64,000 nt of DNA, from positions 558,001 to 622,000 of the forward strand of contig CAJRBF020000005.1 in the NCBI GenBank assembly GCA_907165275.2, in the 5' to 3' direction. The stretch comes from Zygaena filipendulae. Its lineage: Eukaryota; Arthropoda; Insecta; Lepidoptera; Zygaenidae. A program made the position numbers and the translations under genes. A model generated the notes under the pieces. That model searched no databases. It was not told the origin of the DNA and was given only the letters and a program-made list of their open reading frames with translations. How positions within the stretch are numbered: position 1 is the stretch's first letter; each line of letters begins with the position of its first letter. This document shows, in pieces, positions 1 to 10,937 of the stretch.

Positions 1-388
1 TTTCTTTCAGTGTTGGTGGCTTGTGGAGCCCTATTTAGCCAAGCATACGGAGCGACTCTATGTAGAGTTATAGAGCCAGTTTGACAAATAAATTCTTATT
101 TTACATTTTAATTTGTGTAATTGACCTTTTGACAGACACTAGAATTAGGACTGACTCTACATTGACTTCAGTATTAAAATTGACTTTTACTGAGGCCTTT
201 AAGTTTAAAGGCTCTCAAAGTGTTGCTTATTGCGATCTGATATTTACATTCGTGTTTTTACAATTATTATACAATTATATTATTTACAATTTTTACAATT
301 TATACAATTTATTTTTACAATTTTTCTTTGATTGATTATTGTGACGAGCTACCTATCCAACGTGTTTGGCATACGCTCACCAGCTAAA
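1..388. other. AT-rich leader of LINE-like ORF1, no gene
   Basis: I see no convincing coding sequence here. Positions 245-330 are a low-complexity run in which ACAATTT-like words repeat. The reading frame of the downstream ORF1 stays open upstream to about 332, but with no ATG before 389. The stretch is probably the 5' untranslated part of the retroelement that follows, or the flank of a 5'-truncated copy. Confidence 0.5.
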
Positions 389-1870
389 ATGAGTTCACAG
401 GGTGAGACTCTTAAAAAATCCCCACTAAGGACGGATAGGACGATGGACAAGACAATGACGCTTGCGCAGTCTTCCAGCGTCAAAGACTCTATCGGCATCT
501 GGGAGACGTCCATCACGGAACCGCGTCCCAAAACACCAACCCAGGTCAGAGCTGATGAATCAGCAAAGACCCTAGCACCAGGGCTAAGGCAGAAGTCAAC
601 GCTGTCTCAAAAGGAAAAGCCCAGGAGACCCTCCGTCGAGATAACCGGAGCTTCGCCACGGATCGAAATCCTTGTAGATCGGGTTTCGGAGGCTAGGAGC
701 TGTCTCGTTAAGGCCAAAACTCACCTCGGCGACTCCCGAAACTTAAAGACCGATCTGAAGCTAGGCATAACCCAGGCGGTAGAGAGGCTCTACCAACTGG
801 TCAAGGAGTCGGAAGCTGAAAGGAAAAATGGAAGGGAGTTGGGAAAGGAGAAGGAGACAGGAGAGGGTCCTAGGGAGGTAATTAAGGAAGGGGATAGCGG
901 GAAAGAAGTAAAGAAGATAATGGAAAAGCTGGAGGAGCATACAAAGCTGCTGAAGGAAAATGGAGAGAAGATGAGTAAGTTAAAGGAGGTAATGGAGAAA
1001 CAACAGGAAGAACTAGGGAGGATGACGTACGTGAAGGCTGCGGCCTCCCGGCCGGGGGATCAACCACCTACCCGGGGAGCACTGCACTCCATCGTCGTAA
1101 CGTCGAAGGACGAGCAGGAGACGGGAGAGGATGTTCTAGGGAGAATCAGGGACGTTGTGGACGCAAAGGATGGGTGGGTGAGAGTGGAGAGGGTCAGAAA
1201 GGCCAGAGATCGGAAAGTTATCATGAGTTGCAGGACTGAGGAGGACCGGAAAAAGGTTAAAGAACGATTAAATCGGGCAAAAGACCACCCTTCCGTAGAG
1301 GATGTGAAAAATAAGGACCCCCTTCTGGTCCTTGTGGGCGTCATGGCATACCACAGTGATGAGGATGTCATGAAAGCCCTCAGGAACCAGAATGGGGGTG
1401 TCTTTCGCGGACTCGAAAACGGTGAGGATAGGATAACGGTCAAATTCCGGAAAAAGGCCAGGAATCCTCATGTCTGCAGCATCGTGATAAGTACCTCCCC
1501 AACGGTTTGGCAAAGGGCGGTGGCACTGGGCGAGCTCTGCATTGATCTGCAACGCGTTAGGGTTGCGGATCAGTCACCGCTCGTCCAGTGCTCCCGTTGT
1601 TTGGGGTATGGGCATGGTAGAAGGTTCTGCACGGAGTCGGTGGACGTCTGCAGCCATTGCGGGGGGCCACACTTGAAAGTTGACTGCCCGGACTGGCTGG
1701 CCGGGGAGCCGGCATCGTGCAGAAACTGTACCAAGGCCAAATACCAAAATGCGGCTCACAACGCCTTCGACGATGTCTGCCCAATAAGGAGGAAGTGGGA
1801 CGCGCAAAACAAACGGACAAATTTGAATAAATTATTTGACTTTGACGATTTGCCAGTGAGAGTCCAGTAA
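389..1870 (+). CDS. LINE ORF1, gag-like nucleic-acid-binding protein
   Basis: This is the ORF1 protein of a non-LTR retrotransposon, of the gag-like kind found in R1/Jockey-group insect LINEs; such proteins bind element RNA. The first ATG gives 493 residues. The N-terminal half is Ser/Thr/Lys-rich. The middle (about residues 130-215) is highly charged with long Glu/Lys runs, probably coiled coil. The C-terminus carries three successive zinc-knuckle-like clusters: C-X2-C-X4-H-X4-C, C-X2-C-X3-H-X4-C and a looser C-X2-C...H...C, followed by a short basic tail. No ORF2 (endonuclease/reverse transcriptase) follows: after the stop the sequence passes directly into 3'-tail material. The copy has therefore lost ORF2 or is a composite. 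The ORF itself is uninterrupted. Clade assignment within the LINEs is uncertain. Confidence 0.85.
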   Translation: MSSQGETLKKSPLRTDRTMDKTMTLAQSSSVKDSIGIWETSITEPRPKTPTQVRADESAKTLAPGLRQKSTLSQKEKPRRPSVEITGASPRIEILVDRVSEARSCLVKAKTHLGDSRNLKTDLKLGITQAVERLYQLVKESEAERKNGRELGKEKETGEGPREVIKEGDSGKEVKKIMEKLEEHTKLLKENGEKMSKLKEVMEKQQEELGRMTYVKAAASRPGDQPPTRGALHSIVVTSKDEQETGEDVLGRIRDVVDAKDGWVRVERVRKARDRKVIMSCRTEEDRKKVKERLNRAKDHPSVEDVKNKDPLLVLVGVMAYHSDEDVMKALRNQNGGVFRGLENGEDRITVKFRKKARNPHVCSIVISTSPTVWQRAVALGELCIDLQRVRVADQSPLVQCSRCLGYGHGRRFCTESVDVCSHCGGPHLKVDCPDWLAGEPASCRNCTKAKYQNAAHNAFDDVCPIRRKWDAQNKRTNLNKLFDFDDLPVRVQ

Positions 1871-2060
1871 AAATCGATCCAGCCGTTTTAGAGATTACCC
1901 GGAACAGACAGACATATAAGTAGGTGCCATATTATAATTATACTTATTTTTATATTATGCATTTATTAAAAAGCTGTTAATTTTGAGTTACAACAGACAC
2001 ATAAATTTTATTTATAACTAGCTAAAAAACCCGGCTTCGCCCGGGAGTTGATATGAGATG
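1871..2060 (+). repeat. LINE/SINE-like 3' tail remnants
   Basis: Directly after the ORF1 stop comes a stretch resembling the 3' end of insect RTE-like elements (word AGCCGTTTTAGAGATTACC, then AT-rich). From about 2025 there is a C/G-rich hairpin word, CCCGGCTTCGCCCGGG, which is common at repeat ends in insect genomes. Family assignment is by resemblance only. Confidence 0.4.
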
Positions 2061-2672
2061 ACGTGGTAGAGTCGAAATAAAAAAATAAACTATGACGTAA
2101 AAAGTAAAAAAAAAGTTTATTGAAAACGTTTTCTCATTATTTACAATACTTGTTTATAAACAACATTTTTCATTTTATTGTCCGGAGTATATATACATAA
2201 ATTTTTCGGATTTCCTACTCCATTAGAATTAATTAAACACTATTAAAAATACTCACATTTGAAATTTCACGATAAAAACCCACAAATAACTTTTTTCTAT
2301 TTCGTTTCAAAATCGAGAGTTAATTAAACACACTATTAAAAATACTCACACGTGATACTTCTAAATAAAGGCTCACAGATAACTTCTCTTCTTTTCGTTT
2401 TGAAATCGCTCGTTTCGCTGTTCAAATTAAACTAACTCTGGTGCTAGCGCGTGGGCCTTCTCTTACTGCCTCCCCGAAGGGGAGACAGCAGAGGTAACTG
2501 CGTCGGGGCAGAGCCCCCTGCAGTGGGTAATCCTAACTCTGGTGAGCGACACCGGGCTCTTATATATTCAGAGAGCTAGGCTCTAGAATATTCGAGAAAA
2601 TTTGAAAATATTTTCTCTCTCACACCTTCTAGAGTATTCTGGTCATTATCGTCCGCCATAATAAAAGTTCTA
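2061..2672. repeat. Spacer with a 91-bp direct duplication
   Basis: No gene is visible. A unit beginning TTAATTAAACAC starts at 2229 and again at 2320 (period 91) with scattered differences, ending near 2411. Positions 2440-2540 are locally GC-rich. The rest is AT-rich. Confidence 0.55.
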
Positions 2673-3655
2673 TAGCGGTAGCATTTGTAGTAAAAGTGAG
2701 AAATTTAAAAACCTAAATTTTTTAATGTTTTGAGAACTAATTTGGATAACTAAAATTATGTCGCTTTAACTCCAAAATATAAGTTAGCTAATAACGTATA
2801 AATACACAAAATTTAATAACTTTATTATAGCAACATATTAAATTTAAGACTTTATTGAAATTGGAATTTTAAATTTCGTGTCACTACTACACATGCTACA
2901 ATTGCTCGCAACGCTTTTGGAAATGCAACCCAAACAATCGTTGTCCTGAATGAAGTTCAAATATTCGATAACAGATGGCGCCACTATACTTAATTTCCAA
3001 GTTGTAGGGTTGGAAAGTTCCTTATATCTTTAGAAACACGCCTTTTAGATTAAAACGGGAACTTTCTAGCTTCTGTAGCGGTAGCGTATGTATTAAAGGC
3101 GCGAAATTTAAAAACCTAAATTTTTAAATATTTTGTGAACTAATTTGGATAACTAAAATTATGTCGCTTTAACTCCAAAATATAAGTAAGCTAATGACGT
3201 ATAAATACACAAAATTTAATAACTTTTTTATAGCAACAAATTAGATTTAAGACTTTATTGAAATTGGAATTTTCAATTTCGTGTCACTACTACACATGCT
3301 ACAATTGCTCCCAACGCTTTTGGAAATGCAACCCAAATAATCGTTGTCCTGAATGAAGTTCAAATATTCGATAACAGATGGCGCCACTATACTTAATTTC
3401 CAAGTTGTAGGGTTGGAAAGTTCCTTATATCTTTAGAAACACGCCTTTTAGATTAAAACGGGAACTTTCTAGCTTCTGTAGCGGTAGCGTATGTAGTAAA
3501 GGCGCGAAATTTAAAAACCTAAATTTGTTGTCTTGAACGAAGTTCAAATATTCGATAACAGATGGCGCCACTGCACTTAATTTCCAAGTTGAAGGGTCGG
3601 AAAGTCCCTTATATCTTTAAAAACATGCCCTTTAGATTAAAACGGGAACTTTCTT
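2673..3655. repeat. 403-bp tandem repeat, 2.4 copies
   Basis: Units start at the word TAGCGGTAGC at 2673, 3076 and 3479, exactly 403 bp apart each time. Units 1 and 2 are full and very similar. Unit 3 lacks a middle block, jumping from about unit position 60 to about 270, and fades out near 3655. Each unit contains the phrase GATAACAGATGGCGCCACT. There is no coding potential. It could be a satellite fragment or an internal part of a larger element. Confidence 0.85.
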
Positions 3656-4417
3656 GTTCGAGGGGGGATAAAGGGCTATCACACCACATAAGTCCCTTTA
3701 TCGTGTCGGGACTCCTTTTTAAGTTTTATCGGCACGCACATTTTATCGACTTAGTTTTATTATATATAATGATTATGTATGTATAGATTATTGTATTTTT
3801 TATATTTTATTTTTTTATATTATTATATTTTCCAGTCTGGGCGTGAATATATAATATACTATATCTATAGTGTAATATGGACATATGTAATAATATGTAG
3901 TAAGTATAGGTATACCAAGTTTGCTTGGTTGCCATGACACAAGCTTATAGCTTAGTGTGGGGTCAAGACGCTTATCTGTGTGTTTTGAAGTGGATTATTA
4001 TTATTATGGGAATTTGGATTTTTGAATTCTTCTCAGCTAGACCGGTATTAATTGGCAACCACGGGCCAAAGCCAAGTGGAGGTTAGTTTAAGTGGAAGTA
4101 TTAAGAGTTGTGTGGTCATCAGTTTGGAGGAGTTTGCAGACGATTCGACATGTATTTAGTATTACCGCCTTCTGCATAATAATGTAAGTGTACCTAGGTA
4201 ATTGGAGAGTAGCGAGAGATTGGTACAGTTGACAAGGGTTGGTGCAGTTGACAAGAGATTTCAGATGATGGTGGTACAACAGGGATGATGGTAATATTCT
4301 GTAATTTCCACATTTTTGCTATTTCGTTTTGAGGTCAATATATTTTGTAAGCTTTTCAGATATTGTGCTCTACAGCCTGTGGGTTGAATTCCCTAGAACG
4401 TTGTCAGGTATGTATTT
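3656..4417. other. Intergenic AT-rich stretch, no gene seen
   Basis: I see no gene, RNA or clear repeat boundary. Positions 3780-3900 are A/T-rich simple sequence. Positions 3905-4080 read like an old LINE remnant but cannot be assigned. Confidence 0.4.
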
Positions 4418-4669
4418 TTAATAAGAAATTGGTTCATTCATCGTCAGTTTAGATTTGCTTCCAAGTTTCTGATGAATAATCTTAGCAACCTGGTCGTAGC
4501 GGTGTTTATAATCTGTTTGTACTATTGACTTGTAGACACTTATGAGATGCTGTATCGTTTCCGGGGCACCGTTACATTTTCTGCAGCTGTCATTTGATAT
4601 ATTATGGACTTTTAGTATATGCTTTTGGTAGTTTCGTGTTTCGATGACTTGGTCTTGAATGGCAAGCAT
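4418..4669 (-). pseudogene. LINE reverse transcriptase C-terminal fragment
   Basis: An 83-residue minus-strand fragment resembles the extreme C-terminal region of non-LTR reverse transcriptases, with a CRKC...ETIQHLI cysteine-histidine cluster followed by a YDQVAKIIHQKL-type ending. Such endings terminate several LINE ORF2 proteins. Nothing of the polymerase core remains. It is a different LINE from the fragment just downstream in coordinates. Confidence 0.6.
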
Positions 4670-4689
4670 AAAGCAAGGTAGTTGGGGGA

Positions 4690-5345
4690 AGGTGGATTGA
4701 ACAGTATGCTATATAGAAGGAAGAGGACATGCGCATTCCGGCGAAGGCAAATCGGAAGCCACTTGAGCTTGGTGCGAAATTCGGAGACATGGTCATATTT
4801 GCGTAGACCAAATATTTATTTTATTTTTATTTTATTTTATTAAGAAATCAAACAGTGATACAGATGAGTATAAATATAAAACATAGAAATTCACAGCAGT
4901 AAGACCAATTACAGATTTCTTCTTAAATATTATTATATGTATTGAAACGGTAAGGAAGGTAGTTGAAAAGATATTATGTACATATGAGTTTAACATACAT
5001 TGAAGGTTATAGAAAAATAAGTTACTAATGCTAGTATAAAACTTAATTAACGTGTGTAGTTGCGTGTACGTACCGAGTTGTCTGTGAGTGGTTCGAAAGT
5101 GTAGTTTTTAGACGAAGGAATAATACCTACAGTATAAGAAAGAAAGGATAGATACTTAACCGGATACATAGATTCTGGAGGCGCTCAAGTTTACTTAGCT
5201 GCTCCTCGCTAATGTCAGTAAAGCAGGTATCGGCATAGTCGATCATTGGTAAAAGGAGTGATTGTGCTAACGCAACTTTAGTAGCAGTTGGAACTTGGAA
5301 GGAAATTACGTAATCGTCTAAGCGAGTCCGCAGATAAAATATTTG
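4690..5345 (-). pseudogene. LINE reverse transcriptase fragment split by an insertion
   Basis: Two minus-strand pieces belong to one Jockey-like reverse transcriptase C-terminal region. Positions 5163-5345 read as the segment with MIDYADTCFTDI, and 4690-4811 read as the following segment with GLRKYDHVSEF. Both align by eye to the longer homologous ORF at 35970-36808 (FDYADVCYSDI, GLRKYDHISRY). Between them, 4812-5162 is an unrelated AT-rich insertion of about 350 bp beginning with TTTATTTTATTT runs. No open frame is left. Confidence 0.6.
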
Positions 5346-5771
5346 ATAAATGGTTCAATGCAAAATATTATTATTAATATTATTGGTTATTAAGGAATAA
5401 AATAAAATCTTATTATGGATAATGGATAGAAGTTAAGTGGAAGTTGGTGGAACTTAGTAACATGGATTGGATAAAAAAAAAAAAAAAAAAGAATCATGGT
5501 TTGAATTTGTGTTACATTTAGATAAAGTGAAATTATTTTTACAAAACCTTTTTACTTTGCAGGGTCGCAAAGATGTCAGGATGGGCGAGTGTGAATAGTG
5601 ATTTAGGTATTCTGTACTAATATATTCAAATTGATTAATATTATTATGATTCTTATGCTATGTATTGTGATTCTTAATTTAAATAATTATACCAATGTTT
5701 ATTAAAGTGATTTAAATTGCATTTCCATGGCCAATTCATATTTAATAACTGGCAACATTGTGAATTCATAG
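5346..5771. other. Spacer before element A
   Basis: AT-rich sequence with no gene. An A-run of 18 nt lies near 5473-5490 and may be the tail of an old retroposon. The last four bases (ATAG) are the left target-site duplication of element A. Confidence 0.5.
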
Positions 5772-7733
5772 TGTGACGACCCATAAGGTCCTACAAAATT
5801 TTTTTGGTTATAATTAAAAGTATAGAAGATAATAAAATACACCTATAAAATTACATTTAAAACATATTAGAGGACATTGCGGTACAAATTACATCAAAAA
5901 CAAGTTTTAGTACATTTGTCAATAATAACTCTGAAACTGAAAGAGATAGGGCAAAATATTATATGATAGAAAGTGCTTGTATTAGGGAATACCAAATGTA
6001 TATTGAATTTCGAGAGTATAGGAACAAGTTGGAAAACACGAATCCCCCCATTGCAGGCGTCTCGGAATACAGGGCCGAGCGCACCGCCAGTATCCACGGG
6101 CCGTATATCTACGGGGAATACGGAGGTAAAAAAATGTCCTGACGACAAAAGTTTGTTGGGAAAGTAAATTGATAATAGTGTAATAATAAACGAATGCGCT
6201 GGGGAGGGAACGTCTAAGGGACAATAAATATAATATTATTGCACATTTATCAAACATAAAATTTATTTTCTCATACAAATTTTTTAATAAATAATATACA
6301 TGCAAAGTACGTCGTGGTCGAGCGGTCTGCGCGCAGAACGATTTATCGGTTTGTGCAAGGATTCGTACACGCGACCTGAAAGTTCGTCATTACGCATTGT
6401 GTCCTGATTGCGTTGTGCAGAGGCGAGCATGCGCGATTGTGATACTTGGTGGTCGCATGAAAGCGTATGTGGGCCGATGCGCCTCGTGAACGAGATGCTT
6501 TGAGTAGAATATTTGTATTGATTTTTATCATTACAAAAGACGGTTCGTTACGAATAGTCTTGTTGAGCGAGCGATAGCGCAGAGTGATTTAATGTTTTTG
6601 TGCGAAGGTCTGTCAGTGCATTTGACGTCCGTTAAGATGTCTCGAGCGTAGACCTGAAAACATTAGTCACGAGGAGGGATCTTCAAATCACAGTACCAAA
6701 TAGGCTCGAAGCAAACCGAGTGTGTTCACAGGGGAGAGAGAGCCATTCAACTCTACAGCTACGGATAGGCTACGGCCTTACTGCTTGCAGTATGACAGAG
6801 AGTTCATCAGCTGAAGTTCCAGGTTCCAGGGAGAGATTGGTCTCCGATAACACACACATACAATTTTGGATCACTGTGCTGGGGTTTGGTTTGTGGTGGT
6901 CCCACCCAACCCTGGTCTTCGGGCTGGCACATATTCAAGGGCTCACCATGGCTCCAACGCGGCGGTAGTCTTCGGACTGGGGACGTACAGTCTCCTCACT
7001 GGATTCCTGAAACGGACGCTGGTGAATGATCTTAGATGTAACCATCTAGAATGATCCTCTACCTTGTGAAACAGGTTGGGGGAGGTGACGAAGGCATTGT
7101 GCTGGATGGTCATCACCGTGGAATAGCGAAGGAGGGGCTATACCACCTTCCGGCGAATACTTATGTATTAACTGGAAGCCTTACCTTCGGTTTGACGTCG
7201 GGATTGGTTGCAGTGCCAACAATCATTTCACGTAGTACTTGAGGTTCCTGTGGCCAATGCTTGCGTCATGCTGAGGGGACAAAATCTGGTCGACCTTGGA
7301 ATAGAATCGTCTGGATGGTTTATTATATATATTTTTGCGTCCTGGCAATGTCTGAGCTATCTGAGCTAGGAATGGTAGCTTTTGACGAGATGTTGACCGG
7401 GGTTAAACCGACAAACACAAACTAAAACAGATTGTAGGGATAGACAAACATAAGGGTCAAGATTATTCAAACTTAGCCTACAAGCCAATAGATTAGGCCG
7501 GAAAACAAACTAGATCGTTCATGTATTCACTTTAGAATCTTAGCTATAAACTTAACCAAACAAAAAACTATGATGCAAATACTAAGACGATAGTTCAATC
7601 TCAACCTAAAATTATCATAGATTACTGCACACAACGAATTTAGAGTCCTAACTACTAGACAATCAGGCCAAATTAGAGATTAACATAGTAAGAAGTAGAT
7701 CGGAGGAAGTAGCGCGAGGGGAGGTAAGTTACA
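5772..7733 (+). repeat. 5' LTR of element A, internally deleted
   Basis: It starts TGTGACGACCCATAAGGTCC and ends TAAGTTACA. It is 1962 bp against 2686-2711 bp for the other three copies in the window. Most of the shortfall is one gap of about 510 bp (after the word GGCTCGAAGCAAAC near 6717) and one of about 190 bp near 7510. Small ORFs inside recur in every LTR copy and do not look like genes. Confidence 0.88.
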
Positions 7734-7736
7734 AAT

Positions 7737-7754
7737 TGGTGCCGTGACCAGGAT
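7737..7754 (+). other. Primer-binding site of element A
   Basis: TGGTGCCGTGACCAGGAT begins 3 bp after the 5' LTR end. The leading TGG is expected opposite a tRNA CCA terminus. I did not identify the tRNA. Confidence 0.65.
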
Positions 7755-7769
7755 CATGGCTAAGTTAGA

Positions 7770-7956
7770 AATGTAAAAGCGACCGCGACAGCGAATCGCA
7801 TGGTTGGCTTGCATCAATGTAAAAGCGACCGCGACAGTGAATCGCATGGTTGGCTTACATACGAATAAACGACCGCGACAGCGTATCGCATAGTTGAATC
7901 AAATAAATACAAACGACCGCGACAGCGTATCGCATGGTTGACTAGAATGAATACAA
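7770..7956 (+). repeat. Leader hairpin array of element A (44-46 bp, 4 copies)
   Basis: The word CGACCGCGACAG recurs at 7780, 7826, 7870 and 7914. Each unit can fold: CGACC pairs with GGTTG (one G-U), and GCGA pairs with TCGC around a 7-nt loop. Loop variants are CAGCGAA, CAGTGAA and CAGCGTA. Differences between units fall mainly in the loop and the spacer, with one stem change in copy 3. The position right after the primer-binding site suggests a role in the element's RNA, by inference only. Confidence 0.75.
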
Positions 7957-8362
7957 ATGGCCTAGGTCAATAAATGCATGGCTATTTAACACCCTACAAA
8001 TTGTTGCTTGTGAAAATGGAAAGGTCTTGAGATTGGACATCGGCTTGAAAGTGTTTGCATTATAAAAGTCAGGGGGGGGTACTATAAGTTTGCATTTCTT
8101 TGCAGATTGCTAAGGAATGAAAATTTATATTGAAGTTAAAACTTTTGAAGAATAGAAGCGTAAAACAGTGTAAAAATAAACTTTAACCGATTAAATTGTC
8201 CAAGGTCGATCAGCTAGTGTTAGTGTGATTATACGTAAAAACTTTTAATAAATATAAAACATTTTCGATCGCAATTTAGAAGTTTAAATCAGTTAATTTC
8301 TTTAGTTCGTTTAAATTAGTGAAATAAGTGATAAATAAGAAACAGTCAAAAATTAAAAAACG
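7957..8362 (+). other. Untranslated leader of element A
   Basis: AT-rich sequence with no open frame or recognisable gag. The junction to pol near 8363-8390 is abrupt, which indicates that gag, protease and most of the reverse transcriptase were deleted. Confidence 0.5.
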
Positions 8363-8383
8363 TTTAAAATAGGCAAACGACAA

Positions 8384-9340
8384 GGCGCTTATTCGGACCC
8401 AGATAAATTGAAGATTATTAGAGATTTTCCGCAACCTAAAAAGCTAAAACGATTACGCGCGTTTTTAGGACTTTGCAATTTCTATCGTAGATTTATTCGT
8501 GATTATAGTATATTAATCTTACCGTTATGTAAGTTATTAAAGAAGCTTCAGGCGTGGAAATGGGGTAGTGAGGAACAGAGGGCGTTCGAATTATTAAAAA
8601 CTAGATTCATACAGACGGTAATGTTACATCATCCAGATTTTAATAAACCATATTATTTGCAAACAGATAGCTCAGGCATAGGGTTAGCTGGGGTACTCTA
8701 TCAGTTAGATGACAAAAATGAAATGAAAGTATTAGGATATCACAGTAGAACGTTGAAGGGGCCGGAATTAAATTGGACAGTTACAGAACAAGAGTTTTAC
8801 GCGATAATTAGTAGTATTAAAAAGTTCGAAACGTATTTACGGGGAGCAAAATTTACGATCAAAACAGATCATAAGGCGTTAACGTTTATTAAAAACTGGA
8901 AGTTGTATAACAGTAGGGTTACGCGTTGGATATTATATTTGGAACAATTTGATTACACGGTGGAACACATATCGGGTAGACAAAATTTGTTTGCAGACAT
9001 ATTGTCAAGGTATCTTCCTGCCGGTAAACAAATACAAGAGGATAGGGAAAAATGTTTCGAGATACAATACGTGGAGAGCGCGGACAGCGTTGAGCTCAAG
9101 GAAAAATTAAATAAATTATCGGAATTGCAGTCATTAGATAACGAAATTAAAAATATTAGAGAACGTTTAGGACGTATAAGTGTTGCGCAGTGTAGATCTG
9201 ATAGAATTGCTTTACGTTGCAAATTTCGGGATAATATCTTGTATTATGATTCAGTAGAAACGCGCAAGGAAGTCGTGTACCTTCCAAGAAGTTTAGTTAA
9301 TGATGTAATTGATCAGGTGCACCTTGAGATGGGTCATCAA
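8384..9340 (+). pseudogene. Element A pol, 5' part: RT thumb, RNase H, start of integrase
   Basis: About 315 codons remain open. In order they show the end of a Ty3/gypsy reverse transcriptase (RAFLGLCNFYRRFI), then RNase H (QTDSSGIGLAGVLYQ with its catalytic Asp, TEQEFYAI with Glu, KTDHKALTFI with Asp), then a linker and the start of the integrase zinc domain (a VHLEMGHQ-like H...H pair). The palm domain with YxDD is absent. The frame stops only because element B was inserted at 9341; it continues at 24885. There is no proper start codon, so this is a remnant and not an expressed gene. Confidence 0.88.
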
Positions 9341-9497
9341 TGTTGTAGATTCTAATCTATGTTGTCTGTGGTTAATTGTCTATGTCAGATGTACAATGTC
9401 CGCTGAATAAAAATATATCGTCTCGTCACTGATCTCGCTGTCTTTATTTAAATAAATAGTAATCCATCCAGGCCAACATCATCTACAATATAAAACA
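9341..9497 (+). repeat. 5' LTR of element B
   Basis: 157 bp, TGTTGTAG...TAAAACA. It contains GAATAAAAATAT, a possible polyadenylation signal. By eye it is identical to the 3' LTR at 24723-24879, implying a very recent insertion. Confidence 0.92.
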
Positions 9498-10507
9498 TGG
9501 TGTCAGAAGTGGAGCCGTCAGAATTAACGAAAGGTATGCAAAATTCAAATATATTTTTGGCTGGAATCAAACCTCTAAATATAAAAACGTGCTCGAATGT
9601 TTTCCATCAATGGAAGTTGTGGAAACAAAGGTTTGAGATTTATTTAGAAGCTACAGATCTGATTACCAAACCAGAAAATAAAAAGATTGCAGTACTTTTA
9701 AGCCTCATAGGCGATGAATGTTTGGAAATATATAACTCATTCGATCAAGATTCCAAAATTTTAAAATTAAAAGATGTCCTCCAATTATTCGAAAATAAAT
9801 TTAGTCCGACAAAAAATATAACTGTAGAAAGATACAACTTCTTCTCTCGTCATCAAAAAGAAGATGAATCTGTTGATGATTACATAACAGTATTAAATAA
9901 TTTAGCATCATCATGTGAATTTGAACAATTAAAAGATTCTCTAGTAAAAGACATGTTGGTCATTGGCATTAAAGATAATGATATAAGAGAAAAGTTGTTA
10001 TTGGATGAAAAATTAACATTGGAAAAAGCAATCAAAGTTTCAAAAAATTATGTAATTACTCAACAACGTTCGAGAAGCATCAATGAAAGTACAAATGTAA
10101 AGGTCGCTCAAGAAAAAATTAATTCTATAAGGTCAACAGACAGAAGGAACAGGTCTTCAAGTCACCATCGGAGGAATAGATCAGCTTCAGAAAGTAGTCA
10201 AAGGTCGTCAAATCGTACAAACTCATTAAATCGGAATTATCAAAATTATCGGTCAAGAAATCAATCCTGGAATCAAAGCTTCAAAAGAACATGTACAAGG
10301 TGCAATGAGGTACATCGATTCAAGTGTCCAGCCAAAGGAGCAACGTGTAACAATTGTGGTCGATTAAATCATTTTTCAAAGTGTTGTTTCTTCAAAAATA
10401 AAAATGTAGGTACTATAAGTCAACAGGTCAATGAAAACTTCATAATTAATTCAGTAAACTGTCAACCCAACAATAATAAATGGGAATTAAAAATTAAGCT
10501 TCATAAT
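9497..10507 (+). pseudogene. Element B gag, interrupted by element C
   Basis: 337 codons of gag, the structural polyprotein of a gypsy-type retrotransposon. Residues about 25-190 look like a retrotransposon capsid domain (FHQWKLWKQRFEIYL and EIYNSF motifs). A basic Ser/Arg/Asn-rich stretch covers about 195-255. Two zinc knuckles follow, C-X2-C-X3-H-X3-C and C-X2-C-X4-H-X4-C (about 261-293), expected to bind RNA. The last codon lies at the ATAAT target site. Removing element C and one ATAAT brings the frame directly into the protease at 18703, so gag and pol were one ORF. A stop within the element C LTR ends it now. Confidence 0.9.
9498..9514 (+). other. Primer-binding site of element B overlapping the gag start
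   Basis: TGGTGTCAGAAGTGG follows the LTR without a spacer and is complementary to a CCA-ended tRNA; a leucine tRNA is plausible from memory. The gag ATG (9497-9499) uses the last LTR base plus the first two bases of this site. Confidence 0.7.
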
Positions 10508-10728
10508 TGTAGTGTTTGTGTCTATTAAGTAGGTAGATATAATACGTTGTCTCATGTATCCCAGAGAGGGTATAAAGAAATATCGTGGGGATAAATAAAG
10601 ATTGTCAACATCACCCGACGGGTAGTCTGTTGTTAGGCGCGGAGCGAGTCGGACGTGCGCTCGCGCAAGGATCAGGCAGTAGTAGGGAGTCTTTGTTATA
10701 CCTATACGTAGTGACGGTAAACACTACA
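10508..10728 (+). repeat. 5' LTR of element C
   Basis: 221 bp. It includes GATAAATAAAG, a possible polyadenylation signal. It matches the 3' copy at 18477-18697 except for one T/G difference near 10693. Confidence 0.92.
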
Positions 10729-10730
10729 AA

Positions 10731-10747
10731 TGGCGACGAGGATAAAC
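10731..10747 (+). other. Primer-binding site of element C
   Basis: TGGCGACGAGGATAAAC begins 2 bp after the LTR. The TGGCGACGAGG start is shared with the unrelated small-LTR element at 32331-32997. Confidence 0.65.
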
Positions 10748-10898
10748 TATAAAGGCCAACAACAACAACAAAAAAAAAAGAAATAAAGGAAGGAAGCTGT
10801 CCCCCGCGGTTTTGTCCGGGTGGTTTCGGAGTTCTGGTAGGAGTCCCAGGAGATACGCAAGTACTATCTACGCTTTTATTAAACTGATTTTCATTTAA

Positions 10899-10916
10899 TT
10901 GGTATGATAATACCAA
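10899..10916 (+). other. Perfect hairpin upstream of the 69-bp array
   Basis: TTGGTAT and ATACCAA form a 7-bp perfect inverted repeat around GATA. Its inner GGTA/TACC arms are the same as those in each unit of the 34-bp array at 15682-16175. Confidence 0.6.
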
Positions 10917-10937
10917 AATGTAATCTGGTATCAGAAT

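Noticed and set aside
81..335. 84-residue ORF near the window start
   Set aside because: Low-complexity AT-rich sequence without an ATG in a good context or family features.
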